From NCBI RefSeq assembly GCF_009936235.1, contig NZ_AP022314.1, positions 1,736,001 through 1,800,000 on the forward strand: 64,000 nt of DNA, read 5' to 3'. Below are positions 1-7,965 of the stretch, piece after piece (position 1 is the stretch's first letter; every line of letters starts with the position of its first letter). Under the pieces are notes generated by a model. That model made no database searches and had not been told where the DNA came from. It worked only from the letters and a program-made list of their open reading frames with translations. A program made the translations under genes and the position numbers. The stretch is from Mycobacterium xenopi. Lineage in GTDB: Bacteria > Actinomycetota > Actinomycetes > Mycobacteriales > Mycobacteriaceae.

Positions 1-208
1 CCACCTGGTGGCCAGCCAGCGTCGATCGTTCGGTGTGACAGCCCAGTCCACGGGAATGCAGGTAGGACGCGAGCCGGTTGGAGCGATCGACGACTTGGGC
101 ATACGTGTAGCGGCGCTGGCCGTGGATGACCAGTTCCCGATCGGGAAACGCGGCGCTGACGGCGTCGGCCACGGCGGGAACTGTGAATTGTGTTGTGGGC
201 TCGGGCAT
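1..208 (-). CDS. Acyl-CoA synthetase (FadD-like), N-terminal part only
   Basis: The first 69 codons of a minus-strand gene run off the left edge. The translation begins MPEPTTQFTVPAVADAVSAA and continues with a TYAQVVDRSNRLASYLHSRG stretch, which is the typical N-terminal region of mycobacterial AMP-dependent acyl-CoA ligases that activate carboxylic acids to CoA thioesters. The ATG at 206-208 is preceded by GAGAGG four bases upstream; an in-frame ATG at 220 is possible. The adenylation motifs lie outside the window, so substrate and integrity cannot be judged. It diverges from the NTF2-fold gene at 355 across a 146-bp promoter region. Confidence 0.75.
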   Translation of the reverse strand, partial: MPEPTTQFTVPAVADAVSAAFPDRELVIHGQRRYTYAQVVDRSNRLASYLHSRGLGCHTERSTLAGHQV

Positions 209-354
209 CGGGCCTCTCATGGCTGGTGCGGCAGCAATCGGATCATCAGGCCATCGGCCTTGCTCAGCAGGGTACCGTCAAGGATCCTCCCGAACGCTGC
301 TACCGATACTAAGGACGTTACGGTATAGATTTCAGCTCGAAGAGAGGTTACCGG
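209..354. promoter_or_regulatory. Divergent promoter region with inverted repeat
   Basis: This spacer separates the divergent CoA ligase and NTF2-fold genes. At 301-325 it holds an imperfect palindrome with TACCG and CGGTA outer arms, and inside it TAAGGACGTTAC, which matches 11 of 13 bases of the palindrome core at 26169-26181. A GAGAGG ribosome-binding site lies at 342-347 before the GTG at 355. A repressor operator is inferred from symmetry and position only. Confidence 0.45.
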
Positions 355-798
355 GTGGCTGACGACCTTGACGCGATCCACCAGTTAAAGGCGCGCTACT
401 GCCGCTTCCTCGACACTAAGAACGTTGAGGCTTGGCGGGGCGTGTTCACCACCGATGTCGTGGTGACGCTGGATATGGCCGTCTCTACCGGCGGAGCGGA
501 TCCGATGACGGCCCCGCCGGTGGAAGGCGTCGAAAACTTCGTTCCCACCGTGATGGCCGGGCTCGAGGGCGTGGCCACGATGCACCACTGCCATACCCCT
601 GAGATCGTTTTCATCTCGCCCACGACCGCGTCGGGCACCTGGGCGATGGAAGACGTGCTGATCTTCGGTGACGGTCGTGAGATGCATGGCGCCGGTCACT
701 ACCACGAGACGTACGAAAAGCAGGAGGGCGTGTGGCTGATCAAAACCCTGCACCTGACTCGCACCGTGCTGCGGATGCTGCGCAGTCAGCCAGCGTGA
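355..798 (+). CDS. SnoaL/NTF2-fold protein (147 aa)
   Basis: A small alpha+beta cone-fold protein of the SnoaL-like/NTF2 superfamily. The start VADDLDAIHQLKARYCRFLD, the central VATMHHCHTPEI and the GAGHYHETYEKQEGVWLI segment are typical of this family. Members act as isomerases, dehydratases or binding proteins for cyclic substrates and are common in steroid and aromatic catabolic clusters. The GTG start at 355 follows AGAGAGG. A second family member lies at 41540. No specific reaction can be assigned. The alternative is a non-enzymatic ligand-binding role. Confidence 0.75.
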   Translation: MADDLDAIHQLKARYCRFLDTKNVEAWRGVFTTDVVVTLDMAVSTGGADPMTAPPVEGVENFVPTVMAGLEGVATMHHCHTPEIVFISPTTASGTWAMEDVLIFGDGREMHGAGHYHETYEKQEGVWLIKTLHLTRTVLRMLRSQPA

Positions 799-861
799 AT
801 ACCATTCGCGTGCGGCGTCCGGGGCAACTGGCCGCCGCTCGGATTTGAGCTCTCCTAGAAG

Positions 862-1998
862 ATGACGAAAATGGCAGTAGCTGCACGTGCTCTCGACATC
901 ACCCGCGAATTGGCGCTGGTGCTGCCCCGCGCGGTATCCGGAATCAGCGAGTCAACCGACTGGCTCCCTATTTCTCCCCGCGGCGTACGCCAGTTCGGCG
1001 AAGTTTTACTTGACGAGCTCGTGCTGACCGGCTTTTCGGTGCTGGCGGGTGACGTGGCAGCGACAGCACCACCGCTGAGCGCATGCACGGCCGCGGCCGA
1101 GGAACTGTCGACGCTGGGCATCGAGGATGCGCATGCTGACCCACAACCGTTGCGAGTGCGTAACATCCGCCGGCGACGCATCGGCACCCTGACCTACGAG
1201 CGCCTGACGTTCGAACACGAACCCGCGCTGCCCGGCACACTCCGAGCTGCGGGTCTGGGCGGTCCAGCGAGGGCGGTAGTACACCTGTGCCGGCACCGTG
1301 ACGGACCACGGCCGTGGCTGGTGTGGATTCATGGCGCGGGGCAGGGTCGCCCGGACGACCTATTGATGTCCCGGGCCGGTCGCATACAACACAAGCTGGG
1401 CGTCAACGTCGCGGTACCAGTGCAGCCCGGCCACGGCAGCCGTCGTCGGCAATGGCCGCCCTATCCCAGCATCGATCCGCTGATCAACGTGGCAGGCATG
1501 ATGCGTTCGGTGTCGGAGGTCCGCGCCGTCGTGCGATGGCTGCAGCCGCACTCGACTACTGTTGTGGTATCGGGTGTTTCGATGGGCTCCCCGGTCGCAG
1601 CCTTGGTTGCGCATTTGGAGAAGCGGATTGGCGGCGTCGCGCTCTACACGCCGATCCTGGGTCTCAATGCGATGATCGCGCGCCACCTGGAACGCCGGGG
1701 TCCGTCACGGCATGGTCTGCGCGAGTTGTTGAGCTCACCGGTGGTGGCGGCGCTGACCTCGGTGATCGACCCGCTGAGAGTCGAGCCGGTGCCGCCGCCA
1801 CAGCGACGGCTCATCGTGGGCGCCTGGCACGACCGGATGGCGATGCGCGAACCCGCGCTTGCGCTGCAGCAGCGGTGGGGCGGCCAATTTCACTGGTACG
1901 ACGGCAGTCATGTCGGCCACGTGTTCTCCCGGCGGGTGCAGGCCGTGTCGGAGCGGTTCCTGCGCAAGGTCATCGACGAAGTGGGGGCGGGCGGTTGA
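862..1998 (+). CDS. Alpha/beta hydrolase (378 aa)
   Basis: An alpha/beta-hydrolase-fold enzyme. The oxyanion-side HG dipeptide is in LVWIHGAGQG (about residues 153-162), the nucleophile elbow GVSMG puts the catalytic Ser at about 240, Asp is likely residue 324 in GAWHDRM, and His is 350 or 353 in the GSHVGH motif. The first 100 residues have no obvious motif and form an extended N-terminal region. An in-frame ATG at 871 is an alternative start. Its stop overlaps the TTG start of the next gene (TTGA), so the two are translationally coupled. Likely an esterase, thioesterase or C-C hydrolase of the catabolic region; the substrate is unknown. Confidence 0.8.
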   Translation: MTKMAVAARALDITRELALVLPRAVSGISESTDWLPISPRGVRQFGEVLLDELVLTGFSVLAGDVAATAPPLSACTAAAEELSTLGIEDAHADPQPLRVRNIRRRRIGTLTYERLTFEHEPALPGTLRAAGLGGPARAVVHLCRHRDGPRPWLVWIHGAGQGRPDDLLMSRAGRIQHKLGVNVAVPVQPGHGSRRRQWPPYPSIDPLINVAGMMRSVSEVRAVVRWLQPHSTTVVVSGVSMGSPVAALVAHLEKRIGGVALYTPILGLNAMIARHLERRGPSRHGLRELLSSPVVAALTSVIDPLRVEPVPPPQRRLIVGAWHDRMAMREPALALQQRWGGQFHWYDGSHVGHVFSRRVQAVSERFLRKVIDEVGAGG

Positions 1999-3065
1999 AC
2001 GCTAGCGTTCTTGACGAACTGGGCTACTACCTGCTGGCCGGAGCGGGCGGCGACGGCCCCGCAACGTTGATGGACGAGGCCCGCCGTGGTGAGGAGCTGG
2101 GCTTCGGCACCGCGTTCATCTCCGAACGGTGGAACGTCAAAGAAGCGTCGTCGCTCGTCGGCGCGGCGTGCGCGGTGACCAACCGGATGCAGATCGCCAC
2201 CGCAGCAACCAATCACAACACGCGCCATCCGCTTATCACCGCGTCCTGGGCCACCACCATGCACCGGCTTTCCGGCGGACGCTTCACGCTGGGCATCGGT
2301 CGCGGTGTCGCGGCGATGTACGCGGCTTTCGGCATTCCGGCGGTGACGACCGCGCAGATGGAGGAATTTGCGGCAGTTATGCGCCGGTTGTGGCGCGGCG
2401 AGGTGATCCTCAACCACGACGGCCCGATCGGCACGTACCCGGTACTGGCGCTCGACCCCGACTTCAACGAAGACATCCGGCTGGCGCTCGTCGCATTCGG
2501 GCCTAAGTCTCTTGCATTGGGCGGCAAGGTTTTTGACGACGTTATTCTGCATACCTTTTTCACGCCGGAAACTGTCGAGCGATGCGTCAGGATCGTCAAA
2601 GAGGCGGCCGAGCGAGCTGGCCGCGACCCGGCCAGTGTGCGGGTGTGGTCGTGTTTTGCCACGGTCGGCGATCACCTTCCCGAGGAGTTGCGACTGAAGA
2701 AGACGGTGGCTCGCCTGGCCACCTACCTCCAGGGCTACGGCGATCTTCTGGTCCGCACCAATGGCTGGGATCACGCTGTGCTGCAGCGGTTTCGGGAAGA
2801 TCCGGTCGTGACCTCGATTGGCGGCGCGATCGACCAGAAGGCCACCGCTCAGCAGATCGAGCACATTGCGACGTTGATCCCCGAAAAGTGGCTGGAGCCG
2901 TCGGCCACCGGGTCGGCCGAACAATGCGTGCAGCGCATCCGCAACGAGTTCGACTACGGCGCGGACGCGGTGATCATGCACGGCGCAACACCTGACGAGC
3001 TTGAGCCGATCGTCGCCGCGTACCGGGCGAGCAGGCGCAAAAGCACCCATTTCGGCACGAAATAG
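1995..3065 (+). CDS. LLM-class F420-dependent oxidoreductase (356 aa)
   Basis: A luciferase-like TIM-barrel flavin/F420-dependent oxidoreductase. Family features include GEELGFGTAFISERWNVKE near the N-terminus, the IATAATNHNTRHPL strand, and the RLSGGRFTLGIGRGV motif that is nearly universal in this family. The reading frame remains open far upstream, but that part is a shadow of the hydrolase gene. The best start is TTG 1995, whose TG belongs to the preceding TGA stop; it follows a G-rich stretch. The last 13 codons are formed by the left arm of the hairpin repeat at 3026-3087. A second family member lies at 5236. Redox substrate unknown. Confidence 0.82.
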   Translation: MNASVLDELGYYLLAGAGGDGPATLMDEARRGEELGFGTAFISERWNVKEASSLVGAACAVTNRMQIATAATNHNTRHPLITASWATTMHRLSGGRFTLGIGRGVAAMYAAFGIPAVTTAQMEEFAAVMRRLWRGEVILNHDGPIGTYPVLALDPDFNEDIRLALVAFGPKSLALGGKVFDDVILHTFFTPETVERCVRIVKEAAERAGRDPASVRVWSCFATVGDHLPEELRLKKTVARLATYLQGYGDLLVRTNGWDHAVLQRFREDPVVTSIGGAIDQKATAQQIEHIATLIPEKWLEPSATGSAEQCVQRIRNEFDYGADAVIMHGATPDELEPIVAAYRASRRKSTHFGTK

Positions 3066-3087
3066 GGCGATTTTGGGCCTGCTCGCC
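3026..3087. terminator. Hairpin repeat between convergent genes, copy 1
   Basis: A 62-nt inverted repeat with outer arms GGCGAGCAGGC and GCCTGCTCGCC, and nearly matching inner arms CAAAA/TTTTGG and CATTTCG/GAAATAG around a short loop. It spans the stop codon of the LLM gene and ends five bases before the stop of the convergent carboxyltransferase gene. There is no T tract on either side. It is probably a bidirectional terminator or RNA-end stabiliser and belongs to the same family as the hairpins at 13769, 23919 and 24856. Confidence 0.7.
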
Positions 3088-3091
3088 ACCC

Positions 3092-4590
3092 CTACGGCAT
3101 GATCGCGGTCCGGGCGACGGGCTCGGCGACGGCCTGGCGGGCGTGCAGGCCGCGCTGCAACGAAGCCAGCAGCGCGTCACGGGTCTCACGCGGATCGATG
3201 AGCTCGTCGAAACCCATGTGCTCGGCCGACCGATACGATGCCTGCAACTCGGCTTTCCGCAGCTTCGCCGAGAGATCTTCACCGGCGTGCGAGGCGCGGC
3301 TCAACGCCGCAGCACTCATCGCGCCCATCGTCGCGCCTGGATAGGCGAACGTGGCAACTTGGTTGTCGAACCCGATCAACGACATGACCATGGAGCCGAA
3401 CCCGTAGGCCTTGCGTAGCGTGACATGCAGTTTCAGCGTGGTCGCCGCGGTCTGTGCGGCGAACATCCGTGCGCCGCTGCGCAGTACCCCGGCACGCTCC
3501 GACCGACTGCCCGGCAGCATCCCAGGGTTGTCGGCCAGAAAAAACGATCGGCAGGTGGAATGAGTCGGCCACCATGATGAAATGCGCTGCTTTGTCGGCG
3601 GCGTCGGCATCGATCGAGCCGGGCCAGCACCTTGGGCTGGTTGGCGACTACCGCCACCGGGTGTCCGCCCAGATGGGCCAAAGCACAGATGATCGCCGGG
3701 CCAAATGCGGGCTGAACCTCAAACCAGTCAGGCCGGTCGAATACAACGTCGAGCACGGCGCGCATGTCGTAGACGCGGCGGTTGTCGCGCGACACAATGT
3801 CGAGCAGCTCAGGTGTCGGCCGGGGTTCTGCGGCCTGGTCGCTGGGCAACGACGGCGGATACGACCATGCGCTGGATGGGAAATACGACAGGTACCGCCG
3901 GATCGCGTCCAGCACCGCTTCGTCGTCGGCGGCGACGTTGTGCACCACTCCGCTGGCCAGCGCAACGTCCGGCCCGCCGAGATCCTCTTTGGAAATGTCT
4001 TCTCCCGTCGACTCTTTGACGACCGGCGGTCCGGCGGTGAAGATCGCGCCCTGTCGGCTCATGATCCGAAAGTCGCACACCGGCGCGACGAGCGCCCCGT
4101 GGCCCGCCGAAGGCCCGAGCACCGCAGCGACGGTCGGCACCCGTCCCGAACAGCGGGCCTGGGCTAGCAGGTCGGTCGGCGTGCGCCCGTAGTGTGCACC
4201 GGTTGGTCGGAAGCCGGCGCCTTCCAGCAACATGACGAGGGGGATTTTGTCGCGCAGCGCCAACTCGGCGATGCGGTAGCGCTTGGAGTTGCTGCCGGGC
4301 GCGATGGTGCCGGCCACGGTGGTGAAGTCCTCCGCGCCCACCATCACCGGGGAACCGTTGATGCACCCGGAGCCGACCACGATCGCGTCGGCTGCGACGT
4401 CGCCGCCCACGAGCGTGCCGAGCTCGCGAAATGTGCCCGGGTCCAGGAGCCGTTCGACGCGCGCGCGGGCGTCGAGCTTGCCCTGACTGCGGTGCTTGGC
4501 CAGCCGCTCAAGCCCGCCCATCCCGCGCGCTTGCTGACGGCGGCGGCCGAGGTCGTCGAGCGTCTCCTGCCAGTCGCGGGATTTGGTCAT
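3092..4590 (-). pseudogene. Acyl-CoA carboxylase carboxyltransferase subunit (AccD-like), two frameshifts
   Basis: About 498 codons of a biotin-dependent acyl-CoA carboxylase beta subunit, which transfers carboxyl from carboxybiotin to acyl-CoA. The N-terminal part has MVGAEDFTTVAGTIAPGSNS, VMLLEGAGFRPTG and the oxyanion-region LGPSAGHGALVAPV; the C-terminal part has LADNPGMLPGSRSERAGVLR, YGFGSMVMSLIGFDN and AYPGATMGAMSAAAL. These lie in different frames. One extra base occurs in the GGG at 3621-3623 (C on the coding strand) and one in the A6 run at 3539-3544 (T6). Removing both restores VLAGSIDADAADKAAHF and PIVFLADNPG. Both indels are in short homopolymers, so sequencing error is as likely as real inactivation. 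No biotin-carrier subunit lies nearby. Confidence 0.85.
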
Positions 4591-4642
4591 GCTCTTGTCC
4601 TATCTCGTCGCAGGGCGATCGTCCGAATCGAGCCTACGTACT

Positions 4643-4658
4643 GAACTGCTTACTGTAG
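4643..4658 (+). promoter_or_regulatory. Promoter-region repeat GAAC(T/G)GCTTACTGTAG, copy 1
   Basis: The 16-mer at 4643-4658 recurs at 5169-5184 with a single mismatch. This copy lies in the divergent spacer between the carboxyltransferase start (4590) and the PPOX gene (4703). The second copy precedes the LLM gene at 5236. A shared operator or promoter element is inferred. Confidence 0.45.
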
Positions 4659-4702
4659 TGTCGGCGACAGGATGGGTGGCCTTCGGTGGACGGAGTGGCC
4701 TC

Positions 4703-5161
4703 GTGATCCGATTGACGACTGAAGAGGCGTGGGACGTCGTCGCGGGCTCGCATACCGGGATTCTGACTACGCTGCGCCGTGACGGTATGCCGATCACGCT
4801 GCCGGTGTGGTTTGTGATCGACGACCGCACGATCGCGATGATGACGCCGGCCCGCACCAAGAAGATCGCGCGGGTTCGACATGACCCGCGGGCGTCGTTT
4901 CTGGTCGAGTCGGGGGAACGCTGGACCGACCTGCGCGGCGTCCATTTCACCGGTCGTGTGGAGATTGTCGACGATGGCGAGGTGACGGGCAGGATCAACG
5001 ACGCGCTCACCGCCAAGTACGCGGCATTTCGCCCACACCTCGACACCCTTCCGGCGGCCACCCGGTCCTATTACGCGAAGCAGGTTTTTCTTCGTTTCGT
5101 CCCTGATCCGCGCATCTTGACGTGGGATAACTCGCGCATCGCCACGGGGCGGAAACGTTGA
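4703..5161 (+). CDS. PPOX-fold F420/FMN-dependent protein (152 aa)
   Basis: A split-barrel pyridoxamine-5'-phosphate-oxidase-like protein. The sequence TGILTTLRRDGMPITLPVWF followed by RTKKIARVRHDPRASFLVES and the later HFTGRVEIVDDGE strand is characteristic of mycobacterial PPOX-class F420- or FMN-binding proteins. The GTG at 4703 is chosen because GGAG lies seven bases upstream and the family normally starts a few residues before this point; the open frame extends upstream without support. It probably catalyses hydride transfer or binds deazaflavin; the substrate is unknown. The adjacent LLM gene could use the same cofactor. Confidence 0.8.
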   Translation: MIRLTTEEAWDVVAGSHTGILTTLRRDGMPITLPVWFVIDDRTIAMMTPARTKKIARVRHDPRASFLVESGERWTDLRGVHFTGRVEIVDDGEVTGRINDALTAKYAAFRPHLDTLPAATRSYYAKQVFLRFVPDPRILTWDNSRIATGRKR

Positions 5162-5168
5162 CCCTACC

Positions 5169-5184
5169 GAACGGCTTACTGTAG
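5169..5184 (+). promoter_or_regulatory. Promoter-region repeat GAAC(T/G)GCTTACTGTAG, copy 2
   Basis: Second copy of the 16-mer also found at 4643-4658, followed directly by a further CTTAC half at 5185. It sits between the PPOX stop and the start of the LLM-P450 operon, so both transcription units may respond to the same factor. Confidence 0.45.
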
Positions 5185-5235
5185 CTTACTTAACATGAGT
5201 CGTGGATGCTGTGCGCGACCGGGAAACGTCCGCGG

Positions 5236-6294
5236 ATGAGCGCCACGGCTAGGTCAGGCCTCAAGGTCGATGGCGGCGTTTCCAGTCAGCTCGCTCGCGT
5301 GCCCCAGGCAGCCGCGGCGCTGGAGCGGCAGGGCTATGACGGTTGCTGGACAGCCGAAGTCGACCACGACCCGTTCCTGCCACTGGTCTTGGCCGCCGAG
5401 CACACCTCGAACATCGAGCTCGGAACGAGCATTGCGGTGGCCTTCGCCCGAAACCCGATGACCGTTGCCAACATTGGCTGGGACCTCCAGGCGTACTCGC
5501 GGGGGCGATTCATTCTCGGCCTGGGTTCGCAGATTCAGGCGCACATCGAGAAGCGGTTCAGCATGCCGTGGAGTCATCCGGTGCGCCGCATGCGTGAATT
5601 CATCGTCGCGCTGCGGGCAATCTGGTCCGCGTGGCGCGACGGCACGCCGCTGCGCTTCGAGGGTGAGTTCTACACCCACAAACTGATGACCCCCATGTTC
5701 ACCCCCGAGCCGCAACCCCACGGATTTCCCAAGGTGTTCGTTGCCGCGGTTGGCGAAGCGATGACCGAGATGTGCGGCGAAGTCGCTGACGGCATGCTGG
5801 CCCATGCGTTCACCACAAGGCGGTATCTCGACGAGGTGACGATGCCGGCTTTGCAACGCGGAATGCAGCGTTGTGGTCGCGACCGCTCCGACTTTCAGCT
5901 CGCCTGCCCAGTGTTCGTGGTGACCGGGGCGAGCGACGCTGAGCTGGAGGCCGCCGCTGCCGGCACTCGCAAACAAATCGCCTTCTACGGATCGACACCC
6001 GCGTACCGCAAGGTTCTCGAACTGCACGGCTGGGGCCATCTGCAAACCGGGCTGCATGAGCTGTCGCTGCGCGGCCAGTGGGACGCCATGGGCTCGCTGA
6101 TCGACGACGAGATGCTGAACGCTTTCGCGGTGGTAGCCGAGCTTGACCAGCTCGCCGCCAAGATCAGAGACCGATGCGACGGCGTCGTCGACCGGGTCAT
6201 GCCGAGCTTGCCGGCCCGCTTGTCCGAGACTGCTGTTTGCGGCGTTCTGGAGGAGCTGCGGGGCCAAACCCAGGCAGTGAGGAGTAGCCCATGA
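5236..6294 (+). CDS. LLM-class F420-dependent oxidoreductase (352 aa)
   Basis: A luciferase-like monooxygenase/F420 oxidoreductase. Landmarks are AAALERQGYDGCWTAEVDHD, the EHTSNIELGTSIAVAFARNP strand, SRGRFILGLGSQI (family signature) and the IEKRFSMPWSHPVRRMREFI segment. I prefer ATG 5236 (MSATARSGLKVDGGV) with GGGAAA upstream; ATG 5206 in the same frame is possible. The stop overlaps the P450 start by ATGA, so the oxidoreductase and the P450 at 6291 are made together and may act on successive intermediates. Related in fold to the gene at 1995 but with clearly different sequence. Confidence 0.8.
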   Translation: MSATARSGLKVDGGVSSQLARVPQAAAALERQGYDGCWTAEVDHDPFLPLVLAAEHTSNIELGTSIAVAFARNPMTVANIGWDLQAYSRGRFILGLGSQIQAHIEKRFSMPWSHPVRRMREFIVALRAIWSAWRDGTPLRFEGEFYTHKLMTPMFTPEPQPHGFPKVFVAAVGEAMTEMCGEVADGMLAHAFTTRRYLDEVTMPALQRGMQRCGRDRSDFQLACPVFVVTGASDAELEAAAAGTRKQIAFYGSTPAYRKVLELHGWGHLQTGLHELSLRGQWDAMGSLIDDEMLNAFAVVAELDQLAAKIRDRCDGVVDRVMPSLPARLSETAVCGVLEELRGQTQAVRSSP

Positions 6295-7526
6295 GTACAC
6301 GGACGATGGACGAGGCCGCAAAGCTGCTGGCCGACCCGCTGGCGTATACCGACGAGCCGAAATTGCATGCGGCGCTGGCTCATCTGCGTGCCAACGCCCC
6401 GGTGTCGTGGGTGGATGTGCCGGGCTACCGGCCGTTTTGGGCGGTTACCAGACACGCCGACATCATGGATATCGAGCGCGACAACGTGCTGTTCACCAAC
6501 TGGCCGCGACCGGTGCTGACCACCGCGGAAGGCGATGAGATGCAGGCCAACGTCGGGGTGCGCACGTTGATCCACATGGACGACCCGCAGCATCGTGTGG
6601 TGCGCGCGATCGGCGCCGATTGGTTTCGCCCGAAGGCCATGCGAGCGCTGAAGGTCCGCGTCGACGAGCTGGCCAAGATCTATGTCGACAAAATGATTGA
6701 GGTCGGCCCCGAGTGTGACTTCGTCCAGGAGGTCGCGGTCAACTATCCGCTGTACGTGATCATGTCGCTGCTGGGCATCCCAGAGGCCGACTTCCCGCGG
6801 ATGCTCAAACTGACACAGGAGTTATTCGGCAGCGACGACACCGAGTTCAAGCGCGGCACCACCAACGAGGATCAGCTGCCCGCTCTGCTCGACATGTTCC
6901 AGTATTTCAACGGCGTCACCGCGTCGCGACGCGAACACCCGACCGAGGACCTCGCATCGGCAATCGCCAACGCCCGCGTCGACGGTGAGCCGTTGTCGGA
7001 CATCGACACCGTGTCGTACTACCTGATCGTCGCCACCGCGGGCCACGACACCACCAGTGCCACCATTTCGGGCGGTCTGCAGGCTCTGATCGAGAACCCT
7101 GACCAGCTCGACCGGCTGCGCGACGACCTGTCACTTATGCCGCTGGCCACCGAGGAGATGATCCGCTGGGTCACCCCCGTCAAGGAGTTCATGCGCACTG
7201 CCGCCGAGGACACCATGGTGCGCGGCGTGCCGATCGCTGCCGGGGAGTCGGTGCTGCTGTCCTACGTGTCGGCCAACCGCGACGAGGACGTGTTCGACGA
7301 CCCGTTCCGGTTTGACGTGGGACGTGATCCCAACAAGCACTTGGCCTTCGGCTACGGCGTGCACTTCTGCCTAGGTGCCGCGCTGGCCCGCATGGAGGTC
7401 AGCAGCTTTTTCACCGAACTGCTGCCCCGCCTGAAATCCGTAGAGCTAGCCGGAGATCCGCAATTAATTGCCACGACGTTCGTCGGCGGGCTCAAACACT
7501 TGCCAGTCCGCTACTCGTTCAAGTGA
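6291..7526 (+). CDS. Cytochrome P450 (411 aa)
   Basis: A soluble bacterial class I cytochrome P450. The I-helix oxygen-activation motif is AGHDTT (about residues 250-255), the ExxR motif is EMIR (289-292), and the haem loop FGYGVHFCLG places the axial Cys at about 360. Length is normal. It is translationally coupled to the upstream LLM oxidoreductase. P450s of this type hydroxylate unactivated carbons of steroids, terpenes or alkyl chains using a ferredoxin; the only ferredoxin in the window is at 37235. The CYP family cannot be named from inspection alone. Confidence 0.92.
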   Translation: MSTRTMDEAAKLLADPLAYTDEPKLHAALAHLRANAPVSWVDVPGYRPFWAVTRHADIMDIERDNVLFTNWPRPVLTTAEGDEMQANVGVRTLIHMDDPQHRVVRAIGADWFRPKAMRALKVRVDELAKIYVDKMIEVGPECDFVQEVAVNYPLYVIMSLLGIPEADFPRMLKLTQELFGSDDTEFKRGTTNEDQLPALLDMFQYFNGVTASRREHPTEDLASAIANARVDGEPLSDIDTVSYYLIVATAGHDTTSATISGGLQALIENPDQLDRLRDDLSLMPLATEEMIRWVTPVKEFMRTAAEDTMVRGVPIAAGESVLLSYVSANRDEDVFDDPFRFDVGRDPNKHLAFGYGVHFCLGAALARMEVSSFFTELLPRLKSVELAGDPQLIATTFVGGLKHLPVRYSFK

Positions 7527-7539
7527 GCTCCCAGCTTAG

Positions 7540-7794
7540 CTACGTGTCTGCCCCGGCCTCGCGACGCTTCAGTGTGTCCTCAACCCGGTCGAGAAAGGCG
7601 TCGACCTGGTCTTCGTTGTAGCCGCGTTTTCCGATGGGAGGCTTGGACAAAGCCACGTTGCGAACGTCGTCGGGAGTAAGAGGGCCAAGCCCCGTCACTT
7701 CGGGGTGCCACCTGCTGCCATCCTGTTCGATGGGTGGTGCTTCATGAGCCCAACCGCGCGTCGATTGACGCATCTTCTTGCCGAACAACGACAT
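7540..7794 (-). CDS. Small DivIVA-domain protein (84 aa)
   Basis: A short protein with a C-terminal DivIVA-like segment: LTPDDVRNVALSKPPIGKRG then YNEDQVDAFLDRVEDTLKRR (about residues 40-79), resembling the N-terminal lipid/membrane-curvature module of Wag31/DivIVA. The N-terminus is MSLFGKKMRQSTRGWAHEAP. The frame is open upstream to 8040, but ATG 7794 has a strong GGGAGAG ribosome-binding site. DivIVA proteins work in polar growth and division, so this gene is functionally unlike its catabolic neighbours. It lacks the long coiled coil of Wag31 and could be a partner or a standalone scaffold. Confidence 0.72.
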   Translation of the reverse strand: MSLFGKKMRQSTRGWAHEAPPIEQDGSRWHPEVTGLGPLTPDDVRNVALSKPPIGKRGYNEDQVDAFLDRVEDTLKRREAGADT

Positions 7795-7965
7795 GGCACT
7801 CTCCCGGCAGACGCGAACTAAGGAACAACCAGAGCGTACGCACGCCACCGCAACGACGGCCGCACGATTATCGTGGATTGTCATGCCCAGGAAGACGCGT
7901 GTGCACCAGGTCGGCATCGGTGCCCTGGAAGCCGACGCACCGCTCGCATCGATCGGACCGTCCGT

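Noticed and set aside
1314..1994. Long N-terminal extension of the LLM oxidoreductase frame
   Set aside because: The extension is antisense-like composition in the alpha/beta-hydrolase gene; the family start fits TTG 1995, coupled to the upstream stop.
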